Notes: generated by a model from the sequence alone, not told the origin. Shown: positions 27,489 through 36,116, numbered from the stretch's first letter. The stretch is 64,000 nucleotides of DNA from Alloboseaceae bacterium BT-24-1 (GCA_025846845.1 JAOYTL010000001.1:372001-436000); one strand, 5' to 3'. Numbers and translations: made by a program.

Positions 27489-28580
27489 ATGACGCAACGC
27501 ATGACGATCTGGCGGGTGCTCCCCGCGCTGGCCGCGATGGCGGTGCCGCTCGGCCTGGCCGAGGGCGCGCGGGCCCAGAGCAAGGAGGTGATCGTGCAGG
27601 ATCCGGGCGGAGCCTATGGCGAAGCCCTGCGCAAGATCATGTACGGGCCGTTCGAGAAGTCGACGGGCATCAAGGTCGTGACCGTCCAGGAGGCGCGCAG
27701 CGGGCCGCGGCTGAAGGCCCAGGCAGACGCCGGAAAGGCGGCCTGGGACCTCGCCTTCATCTTCGACCAGGAGACCAAGCTCCTCGGTGACTGCTGCCTT
27801 GCCGAGATCGACTACAAGAAGCTCTCGGAATCCGCGCAAACCACGCTGGCGGCGATGCCGGACAACCTCAAGCGGCCCAAGGGCGTCGCCCTGCAGGTCA
27901 TCGGCGTCGGCCTCGCCTGGAACAAGGACAAGTACAAGAGTGGCAGCGAACCGCAGAGCTGGGCCGATTTCTGGGACGTCAAGAAGTTCCCGGGCCGGCG
28001 CTGCATGCCCGCCTGGTCGCGCTTCACCTTCGAGGCCGCGCTGATGGCGGATGGCGTGCAGAAGGACAAGCTCTACCCGATCGACATGGAGCGGGCGCTG
28101 AAGAAGCTCGCCGAGATCAAACCCCATGTGACCAAATGGTGGGCGACCGCCGCGCAACCGCCGCAGCTGCTGCTCGATGGCGAGGCCGACATGTGCATGG
28201 CCTATACCGGTTCGATGAGCAAATTCGCGCTCGAGGGCGCACCCGTCGGGCTGACCTGGAACCAGGGCTTCGTCTATTACGACTTCTTCTCGATCCCGAA
28301 GGGGGCGCCCAATTACGACAACGCCCTGAAGGTGCTGTCCTGGCGGCTCGATCCCAAGCGCGCGGCCGAGCTGACCTCGAACTTCCCGGTCGCCCTGCCC
28401 TCCTCCGTCGTATTTGACGCCGCCGACCCGAAGACCAGTGTCTACTGGGCGAACAACCCCAAGAACCTGGCACAGGCGATCGAATGGAGCCCGGACTATT
28501 GGGGCGCCGCCTCGCCCGATGGCCGCTCGACCAACGAGGAGCACGGCCAGGAGAAGCTCAACGCGTTGCTGGCGAAATAG
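27489..28580 (+). CDS. ABC transporter substrate-binding protein (PotD/spermidine-putrescine-like)
   Basis: 363 residues from ATG 27489, which sits about ten bases after GGGAGGG; ATG 27480 is too close to that site. A signal peptide (VLPALAAMAVPLGLAEGARAQ) precedes the mature SBP_bac_6/8 domain: KEVIVQDPGGAYGEALRKIM, WDLAFIFDQETKLLGDCCLA, GVGLAWNKDKYKSG and SWADFWDVKKFPGRR. The ligand class in this family includes polyamines, opines, iron and small organic cations; the sequence does not fix which. It is the last gene of the importer operon. Confidence 0.92.
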   Translation: MTQRMTIWRVLPALAAMAVPLGLAEGARAQSKEVIVQDPGGAYGEALRKIMYGPFEKSTGIKVVTVQEARSGPRLKAQADAGKAAWDLAFIFDQETKLLGDCCLAEIDYKKLSESAQTTLAAMPDNLKRPKGVALQVIGVGLAWNKDKYKSGSEPQSWADFWDVKKFPGRRCMPAWSRFTFEAALMADGVQKDKLYPIDMERALKKLAEIKPHVTKWWATAAQPPQLLLDGEADMCMAYTGSMSKFALEGAPVGLTWNQGFVYYDFFSIPKGAPNYDNALKVLSWRLDPKRAAELTSNFPVALPSSVVFDAADPKTSVYWANNPKNLAQAIEWSPDYWGAASPDGRSTNEEHGQEKLNALLAK

Positions 28581-28680
28581 CCGGCTGGCGGAATGCGGCT
28601 GCTCCGCAATGGGCGGCCGCCTTCCCGTCGCGTATGGCCGGGGCTAGAGATAAGCTCGGCTCAGGGGATCGAATTTCACG

Positions 28681-29439
28681 ATGGACAAGGCTTTCACCAA
28701 GGGGCTGCGGCTTCTCGAGGTTCTGGCGCGCAGCAGCAAGCCTCGCGGCATCACGGATCTCGCGGGCGAACTCGGCCTGACCAAGAGCAACGTGCATCGC
28801 CTGCTGGCGACCCTTCAGACGCAAGGCTTCGTCCGGCAGGCGCCCCCGCCGAGCAGCACCTATGAGCTGACGCTGAAGATCTGGGAACTCGGCAGCTACG
28901 TCGTCAAGCGACTGGACTTCGTCGCCATCGCCCACCCGGCGATGGAAGCGCTGGCCCAGGCGACTGGCGAAACGGTTCATCTCTCCGTGCTCGACGATAC
29001 CGACGTGGTCTATGTCGACAAGATCGAGAGCAAGCATCAGATCAGGGCTCATACCAGCGTCGGCATGCGCGCCCCGGCCTTCGCGATGGCGACGGGCAAG
29101 GCCATGCTGGCGCATGAACCCGATGAGGCTCTCGAACGCTTCAGGCCGCTCTTCAAGCGCTACACCGCAACCACGCGTGTGACGCTTGAGGAGCTCATGG
29201 CCGATATCCAGCAGGTCCGGCAACAGGGCTACGCCACGGTCCTGCAGGGCGAATGGCGCGACGGCATCGCGGCCTGCGCCTGCGCGATCCTCGGCCAGGC
29301 CGGAGAGGTCGTCGGCGCAATCGGGATATCGGGACCCGACTCCCGGCTGAAGCGCAAGGAATTGAAGCAGTTTTCGGAAGAGGTCCGGAAGGCGGCGCAA
29401 TCGATCAGCGCGACGCTCGGCCACCGACCCCGGCATTGA
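28681..29439 (+). CDS. IclR family transcriptional regulator
   Basis: 252 residues: an N-terminal winged helix-turn-helix (residues 5-65, FTKGLRLLEVLARSSKPRG, ITDLAGELGLTKSNVHRLLA) and a C-terminal IclR effector domain (VHLSVLDDTDVVYVDKIESK, GMRAPAFAMATGKAMLAHEP, GYATVLQGEWRDGIAACACA). IclR proteins bind as dimers or tetramers to short inverted or triple repeats and respond to small aromatic or organic acids. It is the only regulator in the 18.5-33 kb block and the obvious candidate to bind operator sites 1-3. No copy of that operator was found before its own start, which argues against simple autoregulation through the same site. Confidence 0.95.
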   Translation: MDKAFTKGLRLLEVLARSSKPRGITDLAGELGLTKSNVHRLLATLQTQGFVRQAPPPSSTYELTLKIWELGSYVVKRLDFVAIAHPAMEALAQATGETVHLSVLDDTDVVYVDKIESKHQIRAHTSVGMRAPAFAMATGKAMLAHEPDEALERFRPLFKRYTATTRVTLEELMADIQQVRQQGYATVLQGEWRDGIAACACAILGQAGEVVGAIGISGPDSRLKRKELKQFSEEVRKAAQSISATLGHRPRH

Positions 29440-29514
29440 CATCACCCCGGCGCTCCGCCCGGCACGAGCGCATCACCCGAAACGAAACCGCTCCATCCGC
29501 GGAAAGGCGAAACC

Positions 29515-30510
29515 ATGAACGACAGCTTCCGGGCCATGATGATCGTCGATCACGAGGGACGTCCGCGCGCCGAGTTCCGGGACCTCACGGTCGCGGAGCT
29601 CCCCGATCACGATGTGCTTGTAGCCATCGCCTTCTCGACGCTGAACTACAAGGATGGCCTTGCGATCAGCGGCAAGGGGCGGATCGCGCGCCGGCTGCCG
29701 ATGGTGGCGGGCATCGATCTCGCCGGAACGATCGTCGAGAGCCGCTCCCCCGACTGGAAGGCTGGCGACAAGGTGCTGGTCAATGGCTGGGGCCTTTCGG
29801 AGACCGAATGGGGCGGTTATGCGCGCTTCCAGAAGCTCAAGCCGCAATGGCTGACGCGGCTGCCCGAAGCCTTCACCTTCGAGGAAGCCATGGGCATCGG
29901 TACTGCCGGCTATACGGCTGCGCTCTGCGTCGACGCGCTCGAGGATTGGGGGGCGATCGCTCCCGGCGGCCGCGAGGTGCTGGTGACGGGTGCGGCCGGC
30001 GGTGTCGGCTCGACCGCGATCAGCCTTCTCGCCCGCAAGGGTTACACCGTCACCGCGGCGACCGGCCGGCCCGAGACGCACGCCTATCTTTCCGAGCTTG
30101 GCGCCACCGGCTTCGTCGACCGCGCGGCCCTCGCCGAGAAGGGCGGGCCGCTGCAGAAGGAGCGCTGGGGCGGTGCGGTCGATTCGGTCGGATCGACGAC
30201 CCTGGCCAATGTGCTGGCGCAGACGGCGTATGGCGGGGCGGTCGCGGCCTGTGGGCTTGCGGGCGGCATGGACCTTCCGGCGAGCGTCGCGCCACACATT
30301 CTGCGGAGCGTCAGCCTTCTTGGCGTCGACAGCGTGATGGCGCCGGCCACAAAGCGCGAACGCGCCTGGAAAACGCTGGCCAATCATCTCGACAAGGCAC
30401 AGCTCAGCCGGATCGCCCGTGTCGAGCCGATGTCGGCCCTGCCGGTGCTGGCGGAGGACATCGTCGCCGGCAAAATCCGTGGCCGCGTCGTGATCGACGT
30501 TTCCCGCTGA
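29515..30510 (+). CDS. Zinc-independent MDR oxidoreductase, acryloyl-CoA reductase (AcuI/YhdH) type
   Basis: 331 residues. AcuI/YhdH family hallmarks: STLNYKDGLAISGKGRIARR, PMVAGIDLAGTIVESRSPDW, NGWGLSETEWGGYARF, GTAGYTAALCVDALEDWG and the NADPH site VTGAAGGVGSTAISLLARKG. The catalytic zinc ligands of alcohol dehydrogenases are absent, as expected. The enzyme reduces acryloyl-CoA to propionyl-CoA with NADPH in 3-hydroxypropionate and DMSP metabolism. Here it follows the regulator by 75 bases. With the CoA-transferases nearby it suggests a C3 acyl-CoA step, but that is inference. Confidence 0.9.
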   Translation: MNDSFRAMMIVDHEGRPRAEFRDLTVAELPDHDVLVAIAFSTLNYKDGLAISGKGRIARRLPMVAGIDLAGTIVESRSPDWKAGDKVLVNGWGLSETEWGGYARFQKLKPQWLTRLPEAFTFEEAMGIGTAGYTAALCVDALEDWGAIAPGGREVLVTGAAGGVGSTAISLLARKGYTVTAATGRPETHAYLSELGATGFVDRAALAEKGGPLQKERWGGAVDSVGSTTLANVLAQTAYGGAVAACGLAGGMDLPASVAPHILRSVSLLGVDSVMAPATKRERAWKTLANHLDKAQLSRIARVEPMSALPVLAEDIVAGKIRGRVVIDVSR

Positions 30511-30566
30511 CCATCGCGTCATGCAGTGCGCGCCGGCGTTGGCAGGCATCGCGCGCATTTTCCAAA

Positions 30567-30591
30567 TAGAATTGTGTTCTGAATACAGAAC
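30567..30591 (+). promoter_or_regulatory. Operator site 3 of the shared set (aldolase operon)
   Basis: AGAA (30568-30571), 5 bases, TTCT (30577-30580), 6 bases, AGAA (30587-30590). It contains the palindrome GTTCTGAATACAGAAC (30576-30591). Same order and orientation as sites 1 and 2 but with one base less in the second spacer. It lies 50 bases before the aldolase ATG in the 130-base gap after the AcuI-like gene, in a clearly AT-richer stretch than its surroundings. Confidence 0.75.
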
Positions 30592-30640
30592 AGATCGCCA
30601 ACCGGGTAGGGCGATCGCTGGCACAGGGAGGCTTCGCGGG

Positions 30641-31333
30641 ATGGGAATGAACCGGGACGAGCGCGATCTGCGGCAAGCCATCGTCATGGCCTGCCGCGAG
30701 ATGACGGCGGCGGGCATCAATCAGGGCACGTCAGGCAATATCAGCGTCCGCGTCGACGGCGGCATCCTGCTGACGCCCTCCGGACTGCCCTATGACCAGA
30801 TGACCCCCGAGGACATCGTCTTCATGGCTTGGGATGGCGGCTGGACGGCGCGGGAGGGCAATGTGCCTTCGACGGAATGGCGCTTCCACCTCGACATCCT
30901 GAAGGCGAAGCCGGAGACGGGCGCGGTGGTTCACGCCCACCCCGCCTACTGCACGATCCTGGCGATCATGCAGAAGAGCATCCCGGCAATCCACTACATG
31001 ATCGCCGCCGGCGGCGGGAACGACGTCCCCTGCGCACCCTATGCCCAGTACGGCACGGCCGAGCTGTCGCAGCTGGCGCTCGAGGCGCTGGCAGACCGCC
31101 GCGCCTGCCTTCTGGCCCATCACGGACTGATCGCGACCGGAGTCAGCCTGCGCAAGGCGATGTGGCTCGCCATCGAGGTCGAGACGCTGGCGAAGCAGTA
31201 CCATGGCTGCCTGCAGATCGGCACGCCGCCGCTCCTTCCGGACGAAGAGATCGACAGCATCCTGAGGCGCTGGGGGCAATACGGCCTGCGCGATCGGAAA
31301 CCGCTCGCCGCAGTTCCAAGCAGCGCGGCCTAA
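30641..31333 (+). CDS. Class II aldolase/adducin family protein
   Basis: 230 residues from ATG 30641 with AGGGAGG nine bases upstream. FucA-type features are GINQGTSGNISVRV, LLTPSGLPYDQM, PSTEWRFHLDIL (Glu79), VVHAHPAYCTIL (His98, His100) and LLAHHG (His160), which together supply the Zn2+ ligands and the general base. The family includes L-fuculose-1-phosphate and ribulose-phosphate aldolases/epimerases and 3-oxo-tetronate-4-phosphate decarboxylases, so it acts on a phosphorylated sugar or sugar acid. It leads a three-gene operon with a PfkB kinase and an SDR, the usual company of such enzymes. Confidence 0.92.
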   Translation: MGMNRDERDLRQAIVMACREMTAAGINQGTSGNISVRVDGGILLTPSGLPYDQMTPEDIVFMAWDGGWTAREGNVPSTEWRFHLDILKAKPETGAVVHAHPAYCTILAIMQKSIPAIHYMIAAGGGNDVPCAPYAQYGTAELSQLALEALADRRACLLAHHGLIATGVSLRKAMWLAIEVETLAKQYHGCLQIGTPPLLPDEEIDSILRRWGQYGLRDRKPLAAVPSSAA

Positions 31334-31380
31334 CAGAGCCGCTTGCAACGCTCCTTCCCTTCCCGCCCGAGAAAGCCTCC

Positions 31381-32337
31381 ATGTCGCCCACCCACGATGT
31401 CAGCGTCTGCGGTTCCTACATCCTCGATATCCTGGGCGTGCCCGTCACCGAGATTCCGCCGGCCGGCACGCGCTATTTGATCGACGAGATCCGCCTCACC
31501 GTCGCCGGGACCGCCGGCGGGACGGTCGTTCCCTGCGCGCGGCTGGGTCTCAAGGCGCTCGCCGTCGGCGCAGTCGGCGAGGACGAAAAGGCGGACTGGA
31601 TGCTGGATGCGCTGCGGCGCGACGGCATCGACGTGTCGGTGATGGAGCGCCTGCCCGGCAGCCCGACCTCCGCGACGATCCTGCCGATCCGGCCGGATGG
31701 CTCGCGCCCTGCCCTGCATGCACGCGGCGCCTCGGCCCGCTGGCGCATCTCTGCCGCTGCGCAAGCGCGCGCCTGCCAGGGGCGGATCGTCCATCTTGGC
31801 GGCGTCGGCTCGCTGCTGGCGATGGATGGCGAGCCTTCCCGCGCCCTGCTCGCCGCCGCGCGCAAGGCCGGCCGCACGACCACGCTCGACCTGATCTCGG
31901 CACGGCCCGAAACCCTGGCGCTCCTCGAGCCGCTGCTGCCCGAGGTCGACTTCTTCATGCCGAGCATCGACGAGACGGCCGTGATGGTTGGCACGCATGA
32001 TCCGATCGCCTGCGCCCGTTTCTTCCTCGACCGGGGAGCTGGCGCCTGCGCGATCTCGCTGGGCGGCGACGGCTCCTTCGTCATGACGCGGGATGGCCAG
32101 CAATTCACGATGCCGGCCTTCGAGGTCGCGGTGCGCGACACCACGGGCTGTGGCGACGCCTATTCCGGCGGCTTCATCGCCGGCCTTGTCCGGGGTTGGG
32201 ACCTCACCGAATGCGCACGGCTCGCGACCGCTACCGCTGCGCTCGTCGCCACCGGTCTCGGCTCCGGCGCCAACCTCGTCTCCTTCGACGAGACCGTGCA
32301 GGCGATGAACAGCCTGCCGGTACGCAAGATCGCCTGA
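31381..32337 (+). CDS. PfkB-family carbohydrate kinase
   Basis: 318 residues from ATG 31381. Ribokinase-fold motifs: AGTAGGTVVPCARLGLKALA with GAVGEDEKADWML (PfkB signature 1 region), LPEVDFFMPSIDETAVMVG, and the anion-hole/catalytic signature DTTGCGDAYSGGFIAGLV with the base Asp in GCGD. It phosphorylates a sugar, sugar acid or nucleoside. Between a class II aldolase and an SDR it probably supplies the phosphorylated aldolase substrate, although the direction of the pathway cannot be read from sequence. Confidence 0.92.
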   Translation: MSPTHDVSVCGSYILDILGVPVTEIPPAGTRYLIDEIRLTVAGTAGGTVVPCARLGLKALAVGAVGEDEKADWMLDALRRDGIDVSVMERLPGSPTSATILPIRPDGSRPALHARGASARWRISAAAQARACQGRIVHLGGVGSLLAMDGEPSRALLAAARKAGRTTTLDLISARPETLALLEPLLPEVDFFMPSIDETAVMVGTHDPIACARFFLDRGAGACAISLGGDGSFVMTRDGQQFTMPAFEVAVRDTTGCGDAYSGGFIAGLVRGWDLTECARLATATAALVATGLGSGANLVSFDETVQAMNSLPVRKIA

Positions 32338-32377
32338 TGCAGGCAGCACCTTTTCCACCTCTGCAATGAGAACAGAC

Positions 32378-33124
32378 ATGACCAGACATGCCATCGTGAC
32401 GGGCGCCAGCCGGGGTATTGGCCGGGCTATCGCCCTGGGGCTCGCCGAGCGCGGCTACGATCTGGCGCTGACCGATATCGGTCCGCAAAAGGCCGCGCTC
32501 AGCGAAACGGCAGCGGAGATCGAGGCGCGCGGCCGGCGTTGTGTCACCATCGTCGCCGATGTGAGCGATCAGGACGATTGCCGCCGCTCAGCCGCCGAGG
32601 CGGTGCAGGGCCTCGGGCATGTCGATGCGCTGGTCAACAATGCCGGTATCCTGAAGCTCGCCTCGATCGAGGAGCTGACGCCCGAACTCTGGGACATGAC
32701 GCTCGCCGTCAATGCACGCGGCGTCTTCCAGATGACCCAGGCGCTGATCCCGCATATGCGCGAGCGGCACTATGGCCGCATCGTCAACATCGCCTCGCTG
32801 GCCGCCCGCACCGGCGGACCGGGCCAGTCGCACTATGCCGCATCTAAATCGGCGGTCGTCGGCTTCACGCGCGTCTCGTCGATGGAGCTCGGGCAGTACG
32901 GCATCACCGTGAACGCGGTCTGCCCCGGCATCATCCAGACCGAGATGGGAATGAACAACCTGCGTGATCCCGAGCGGGTCGCCTATTTCGAGAAGGTCAC
33001 GGACCTGCATCGGCTCGGCAATCCGGAGGATGTCGTTGGGCCGGTTGCCTTTTTTGCCTCGGACGACTCCGCCTTCGTGAGCGGCCAGGCTCTCAATGTA
33101 GATGGCGGCATCTTCTACAGCTAG
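32378..33124 (+). CDS. Short-chain dehydrogenase/reductase (FabG-like)
   Basis: 248 residues from ATG 32378; ATG 32366 is a possible earlier start (4 more residues) and neither has a strong ribosome-binding site. A classical SDR: cofactor loop TGASRGIGRAIA, NNAGIL, and catalytic Ser-Tyr-Lys in IASLAARTGGPGQSHYAASK, with the Asp after beta-2 (LTDIG) suggesting NAD(H) preference. It probably oxidises or reduces a hydroxyl of the sugar-like substrate of the neighbouring kinase and aldolase. It ends convergently with the MocR gene, 43 bases apart. Confidence 0.92.
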   Translation: MTRHAIVTGASRGIGRAIALGLAERGYDLALTDIGPQKAALSETAAEIEARGRRCVTIVADVSDQDDCRRSAAEAVQGLGHVDALVNNAGILKLASIEELTPELWDMTLAVNARGVFQMTQALIPHMRERHYGRIVNIASLAARTGGPGQSHYAASKSAVVGFTRVSSMELGQYGITVNAVCPGIIQTEMGMNNLRDPERVAYFEKVTDLHRLGNPEDVVGPVAFFASDDSAFVSGQALNVDGGIFYS

Positions 33125-33167
33125 GCAGCGTAACCTGTTATCGGAACTGACAATATCGCCTGTCGAG

Positions 33168-34577
33168 CTAGGTCGCGTTCGCTAGTTCGGCCTGAAGGAA
33201 AGCCAGGAATACAGGATCGTCGGCATAGGCGACGTTGACCCGCATGCCTGCCGCTTTCTCGTCGCCGTCTGGCTGGTGCCGCTCGGGCAGAAAGACCGTG
33301 CCGGGCGCGATGAAGATGCCCTGCTCCGAGGCGCGGCGCGCCAGTGCGAGATCGTCCAGGCCCGCCGGCAACTCTGCCCAGAGATAGTAGCCGCCGCCCT
33401 GGCGTGAAAAGATCGGCAGGCCGAGGCGCTCCAGGCCGGCGAAGGCGGTGCGGGTTGCCTTGCCGATCCGCTCCCGTAGGCGCTTGAGGTGGTGGCGGTA
33501 CTGGCCGCTGGCGATGAGGTCGCTGACCAGGCGCTCCAGATAGCCGGACGAGTTGACCACGGTTAGCATCTTCATGTCGCCGAGCGAGCGGGCGAGTGCA
33601 GGGCTCGCGGCGATGTAGCCGATGCGCAGACTGGCCGAGAGCGTCTTCGAGAAGGTGCCGAGATAGATCACCCGCTCGAGCTGATCGAGCGCGGCGAGCC
33701 GCGGCGCGCTCGCCGGCATCACGTCGGCGAAGGGATCGTCCTCGACGATGATGAGATCGTGCTGGGCGGCGAGCTGCAACAGGCGATGGGCGATCGGCAG
33801 CGCAATCGAGCCACCGGTCGGGTTGTGCGCCAGCGACTGGGTGAAGAACACTTTCGGCCGATGCCGCGCGATCTGCGCCGCAAGATCGTCGAGATCCGGC
33901 CCATCGGGCAGGCGCCTGACGCCGGCGATCTCGATGCGGGCCAGCTTCAACTTGCCGAACAGCGGGTAATAACCGGGGCTGTCGACCAGGACGGTATCGC
34001 CGGGCTGCAGCAGCTGGCGGATGATCAGGTCGAGCGCGTGGTTGGCGCCGAAGGTCATCAGGATCTGCGCCGGCGAGACCTGGATCGAGCGCTCGGCCAG
34101 CATCAGCCCGATCTGGGCGCGCAGCGGCGCATAGCCGACAGGATCGCCATAGCCGTGCTCGATCGGCAGGTCGCCCTTGCCGGTGCGCAGGCGCAAATGC
34201 CGCCCGAGCTCGGAATCCTCCATCCAGGAGCGCGGCGGACGGCCGTCGCCGACGCGGACGGGATGGACCTGGCAGAGCTGCTCGCGCAGCAGCGAGACGA
34301 TGTCGATCGCCTCGCTCATATGCGGCGGCGGAGCCTCGCTCGGCCGCTGTCCCGGCGCACGGACATAGAAGCCGGCGCCGCGGCGGGCTTCGAGACGGCC
34401 GCCGGCGACCAGCCGGTCATAGATCTCGACCATGGTGTTCTTGGAGACGCCGTATTCACCGGCGGCCAGCCGCAGCGAGGCCATGCGCCGCCCCGGCTGG
34501 AGCAGGCCTTCATCGATCATCCGGCTGATCCGGGCGACGATCGCGCCGGTGCGGTTGCTATCGGGCTGCTCGTCCAT
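33168..34577 (-). CDS. MocR-type regulator (GntR HTH fused to aminotransferase-like domain)
   Basis: About 469 residues from ATG 34577 (MDEQPDSNRTG; AGG upstream); ATG 34589 four codons earlier is an alternative. Residues 10-80 form a GntR winged helix (RISRMIDEGLLQPGRRMASL, EYGVSKNTMVEIYDRLVAGG). The rest is a fold-type I PLP domain: FGANHALDLIIRQLLQPGDT, TQSLAHNPTGGSIALPIAHR, YLGTFSKTLSASLRIGYIAA with the PLP-binding lysine in FSKTL. MocR regulators use PLP or an amine adduct as effector. It is divergent from the mvaA operon, whose control it likely takes part in. Confidence 0.94.
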   Translation of the reverse strand: MDEQPDSNRTGAIVARISRMIDEGLLQPGRRMASLRLAAGEYGVSKNTMVEIYDRLVAGGRLEARRGAGFYVRAPGQRPSEAPPPHMSEAIDIVSLLREQLCQVHPVRVGDGRPPRSWMEDSELGRHLRLRTGKGDLPIEHGYGDPVGYAPLRAQIGLMLAERSIQVSPAQILMTFGANHALDLIIRQLLQPGDTVLVDSPGYYPLFGKLKLARIEIAGVRRLPDGPDLDDLAAQIARHRPKVFFTQSLAHNPTGGSIALPIAHRLLQLAAQHDLIIVEDDPFADVMPASAPRLAALDQLERVIYLGTFSKTLSASLRIGYIAASPALARSLGDMKMLTVVNSSGYLERLVSDLIASGQYRHHLKRLRERIGKATRTAFAGLERLGLPIFSRQGGGYYLWAELPAGLDDLALARRASEQGIFIAPGTVFLPERHQPDGDEKAAGMRVNVAYADDPVFLAFLQAELANAT

Positions 34578-34590
34578 CGAGCCTCGCATC

Positions 34591-34614
34591 TGTACCAGTC
34601 AATTGACTAGTACA
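34591..34614. promoter_or_regulatory. 24-base near-perfect palindrome between mocR-type gene and mvaA operon
   Basis: TGTAC-(C/T)-AGTCAATTGACT-(A/G)-GTACA: 24 bases with only one mismatched pair, centred between 34602 and 34603. It lies immediately before the MocR-type gene start and 125 bases before the mvaA start codon. The core AGTCAATTGACT reads TTGACT on both strands. Placement over the regulator's own promoter/leader suggests autoregulation and shared control of the divergent catabolic operon. Confidence 0.75.
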
Positions 34615-34738
34615 GAGAATGGGACATTGCGGAAATTGTGCCTTGCCGCTCTCCAGCGATTGTCCGAGCTTGTCAACCGAAGAAGCGCCGATGCCCATTG
34701 CGTGGCGCATCAAAAACCCCGGCTGGGGAGGAAACGAC

Positions 34739-36058
34739 ATGGTGACGGCCGAGGCGCAGAGCGCCGCCGGGCGTGAGGTAAACTCGCGCATCGAGAACTA
34801 CCGCAATCTCAGCTGCGCCGAGCGGCTGGGACAGGCCGTCGCGGCAGCCGGGCTCTCCGATGCCGACCGTGCCTTGCTGGCGCAGCCCGGCGCACTACCG
34901 CTCACCCTCGCCAACGGCATGATCGAGAATGTCGTCGGCACCTTCGAACTGCCGCTCGGCATCGCCACCAACTTCACCGTCAACGGCAAGGATTACCTGA
35001 TCCCGATGGCGGTCGAGGAGCCCTCCGTCGTTGCGGCAGCCTCCTACATGGCCCGCATCGCCCGCGGGACCGGCGGCTTCCGTACCTCCAGCGACCGGCC
35101 GATCATGCGGGCGCAGGTCCAGCTCTTGGGTGTCGGAGACCCCGAAGGCGCGCGCCACAAGCTGCTGGCGGCGCAGGCCGAGATCGTCGCCGCCGCCAAT
35201 GCCAGGGACAAGGTACTGATCTCGCTCGGCGGCGGTTGCCAGGGCATCGAGGTCCATGTCTTCCCGCAGACGCCGCGCGGGCCGATTGTGGTGATGCACC
35301 TGCTCGTCGATGTCCGCGACGCGATGGGCGCCAACACCGTCAACACCATGGCCGAGACGGTGGCGCCGATCGTCGAGCGCATCACCGGCGGTACGGTGCG
35401 CCTGCGCATCCTCTCGAACCTCGCCGATCTCCGGCTGGCGCGCGCCAGCGTCACCATCCCCGAGGCGGCGCTGGCGACCAAGGAATTCTCCGGCCGGCGT
35501 ATGATCGACGGCATGCTCGACGCCTATACCTTCGCGGCGATCGACCCCTACCGCGCCACCACCCACAACAAGGGCATCATGAACGGCATCGACCCCGTGG
35601 TGGTCGCGACCGGCAATGACTGGCGCGCCATCGAGGCCGGCGCCCATGCCTATGCCGCCCGCAGCGGCCGCTACACCTCGCTGACGACCTGGGAAGAGGA
35701 CCGTGACGGCAATCTCGTCGGCTCGATCGAGCTGCCGATGGCGCTCGGCCTCGTCGGCGGCGCCACCAAGACCCATCCGCTGGCGCAATGGTCGCTGCGG
35801 CTGCTCGGGGTCCAGTCGGCGCAGGAGCTGGCCGAAGTCACCGTCGCGGTCGGGCTCGCCCAGAACATGGCGGCGCTGCGAGCGCTCGCGACCGAGGGCA
35901 TCCAGCGCGGCCACATGGCGCTGCATGCCCGCAACATCGCCATCGTTGCCGGCGCCGAGGGCGCCGAGGTCGAGGCGATCGCCGCCGAGCTCGCCCGCAG
36001 CCACGATGTCCGCGTCGACCGGGCGCGCGAGCTGCTGGCGCTGCGGCGCAAGGGCTGA
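34739..36058 (+). CDS. mvaA: Class II (degradative) hydroxymethylglutaryl-CoA reductase
   Basis: 439 residues from ATG 34739, which has GGGGAGGAAACGAC directly upstream; upstream ATGs lack such a site. Class II HMGR motifs: PMAVEEPSVVAAASYMARIA with the catalytic Glu, THNKGIMNGIDPVV with the catalytic Lys, TGNDWRAIEAGAHAYA with the catalytic Asp, LGGGCQGIEVHVF, DAMGANTVNTMAE for cofactor binding and GHMALHARNIA with the C-terminal flap His. In Pseudomonas mevalonii this enzyme oxidises mevalonate to HMG-CoA. It heads a cluster with an importer, HMG-CoA lyase and 3-oxoacid CoA-transferase and no isoprenoid-synthesis kinase, so the degradative direction fits. Confidence 0.95.
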   Translation: MVTAEAQSAAGREVNSRIENYRNLSCAERLGQAVAAAGLSDADRALLAQPGALPLTLANGMIENVVGTFELPLGIATNFTVNGKDYLIPMAVEEPSVVAAASYMARIARGTGGFRTSSDRPIMRAQVQLLGVGDPEGARHKLLAAQAEIVAAANARDKVLISLGGGCQGIEVHVFPQTPRGPIVVMHLLVDVRDAMGANTVNTMAETVAPIVERITGGTVRLRILSNLADLRLARASVTIPEAALATKEFSGRRMIDGMLDAYTFAAIDPYRATTHNKGIMNGIDPVVVATGNDWRAIEAGAHAYAARSGRYTSLTTWEEDRDGNLVGSIELPMALGLVGGATKTHPLAQWSLRLLGVQSAQELAEVTVAVGLAQNMAALRALATEGIQRGHMALHARNIAIVAGAEGAEVEAIAAELARSHDVRVDRARELLALRRKG

Positions 36059-36116
36059 CCTTTTTCAAGACTCACCACAGAACCGCAGCAAGCGGACGAC
36101 AACCGGAGGAACGTTC

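Noticed and set aside
28587..28680. Hairpin-like GCGGA/TCCGC and GGCGGCCGCC between the binding-protein and IclR genes as a terminator
   Set aside because: Stems are short and there is no T-run; chance pairing is expected at this GC content.
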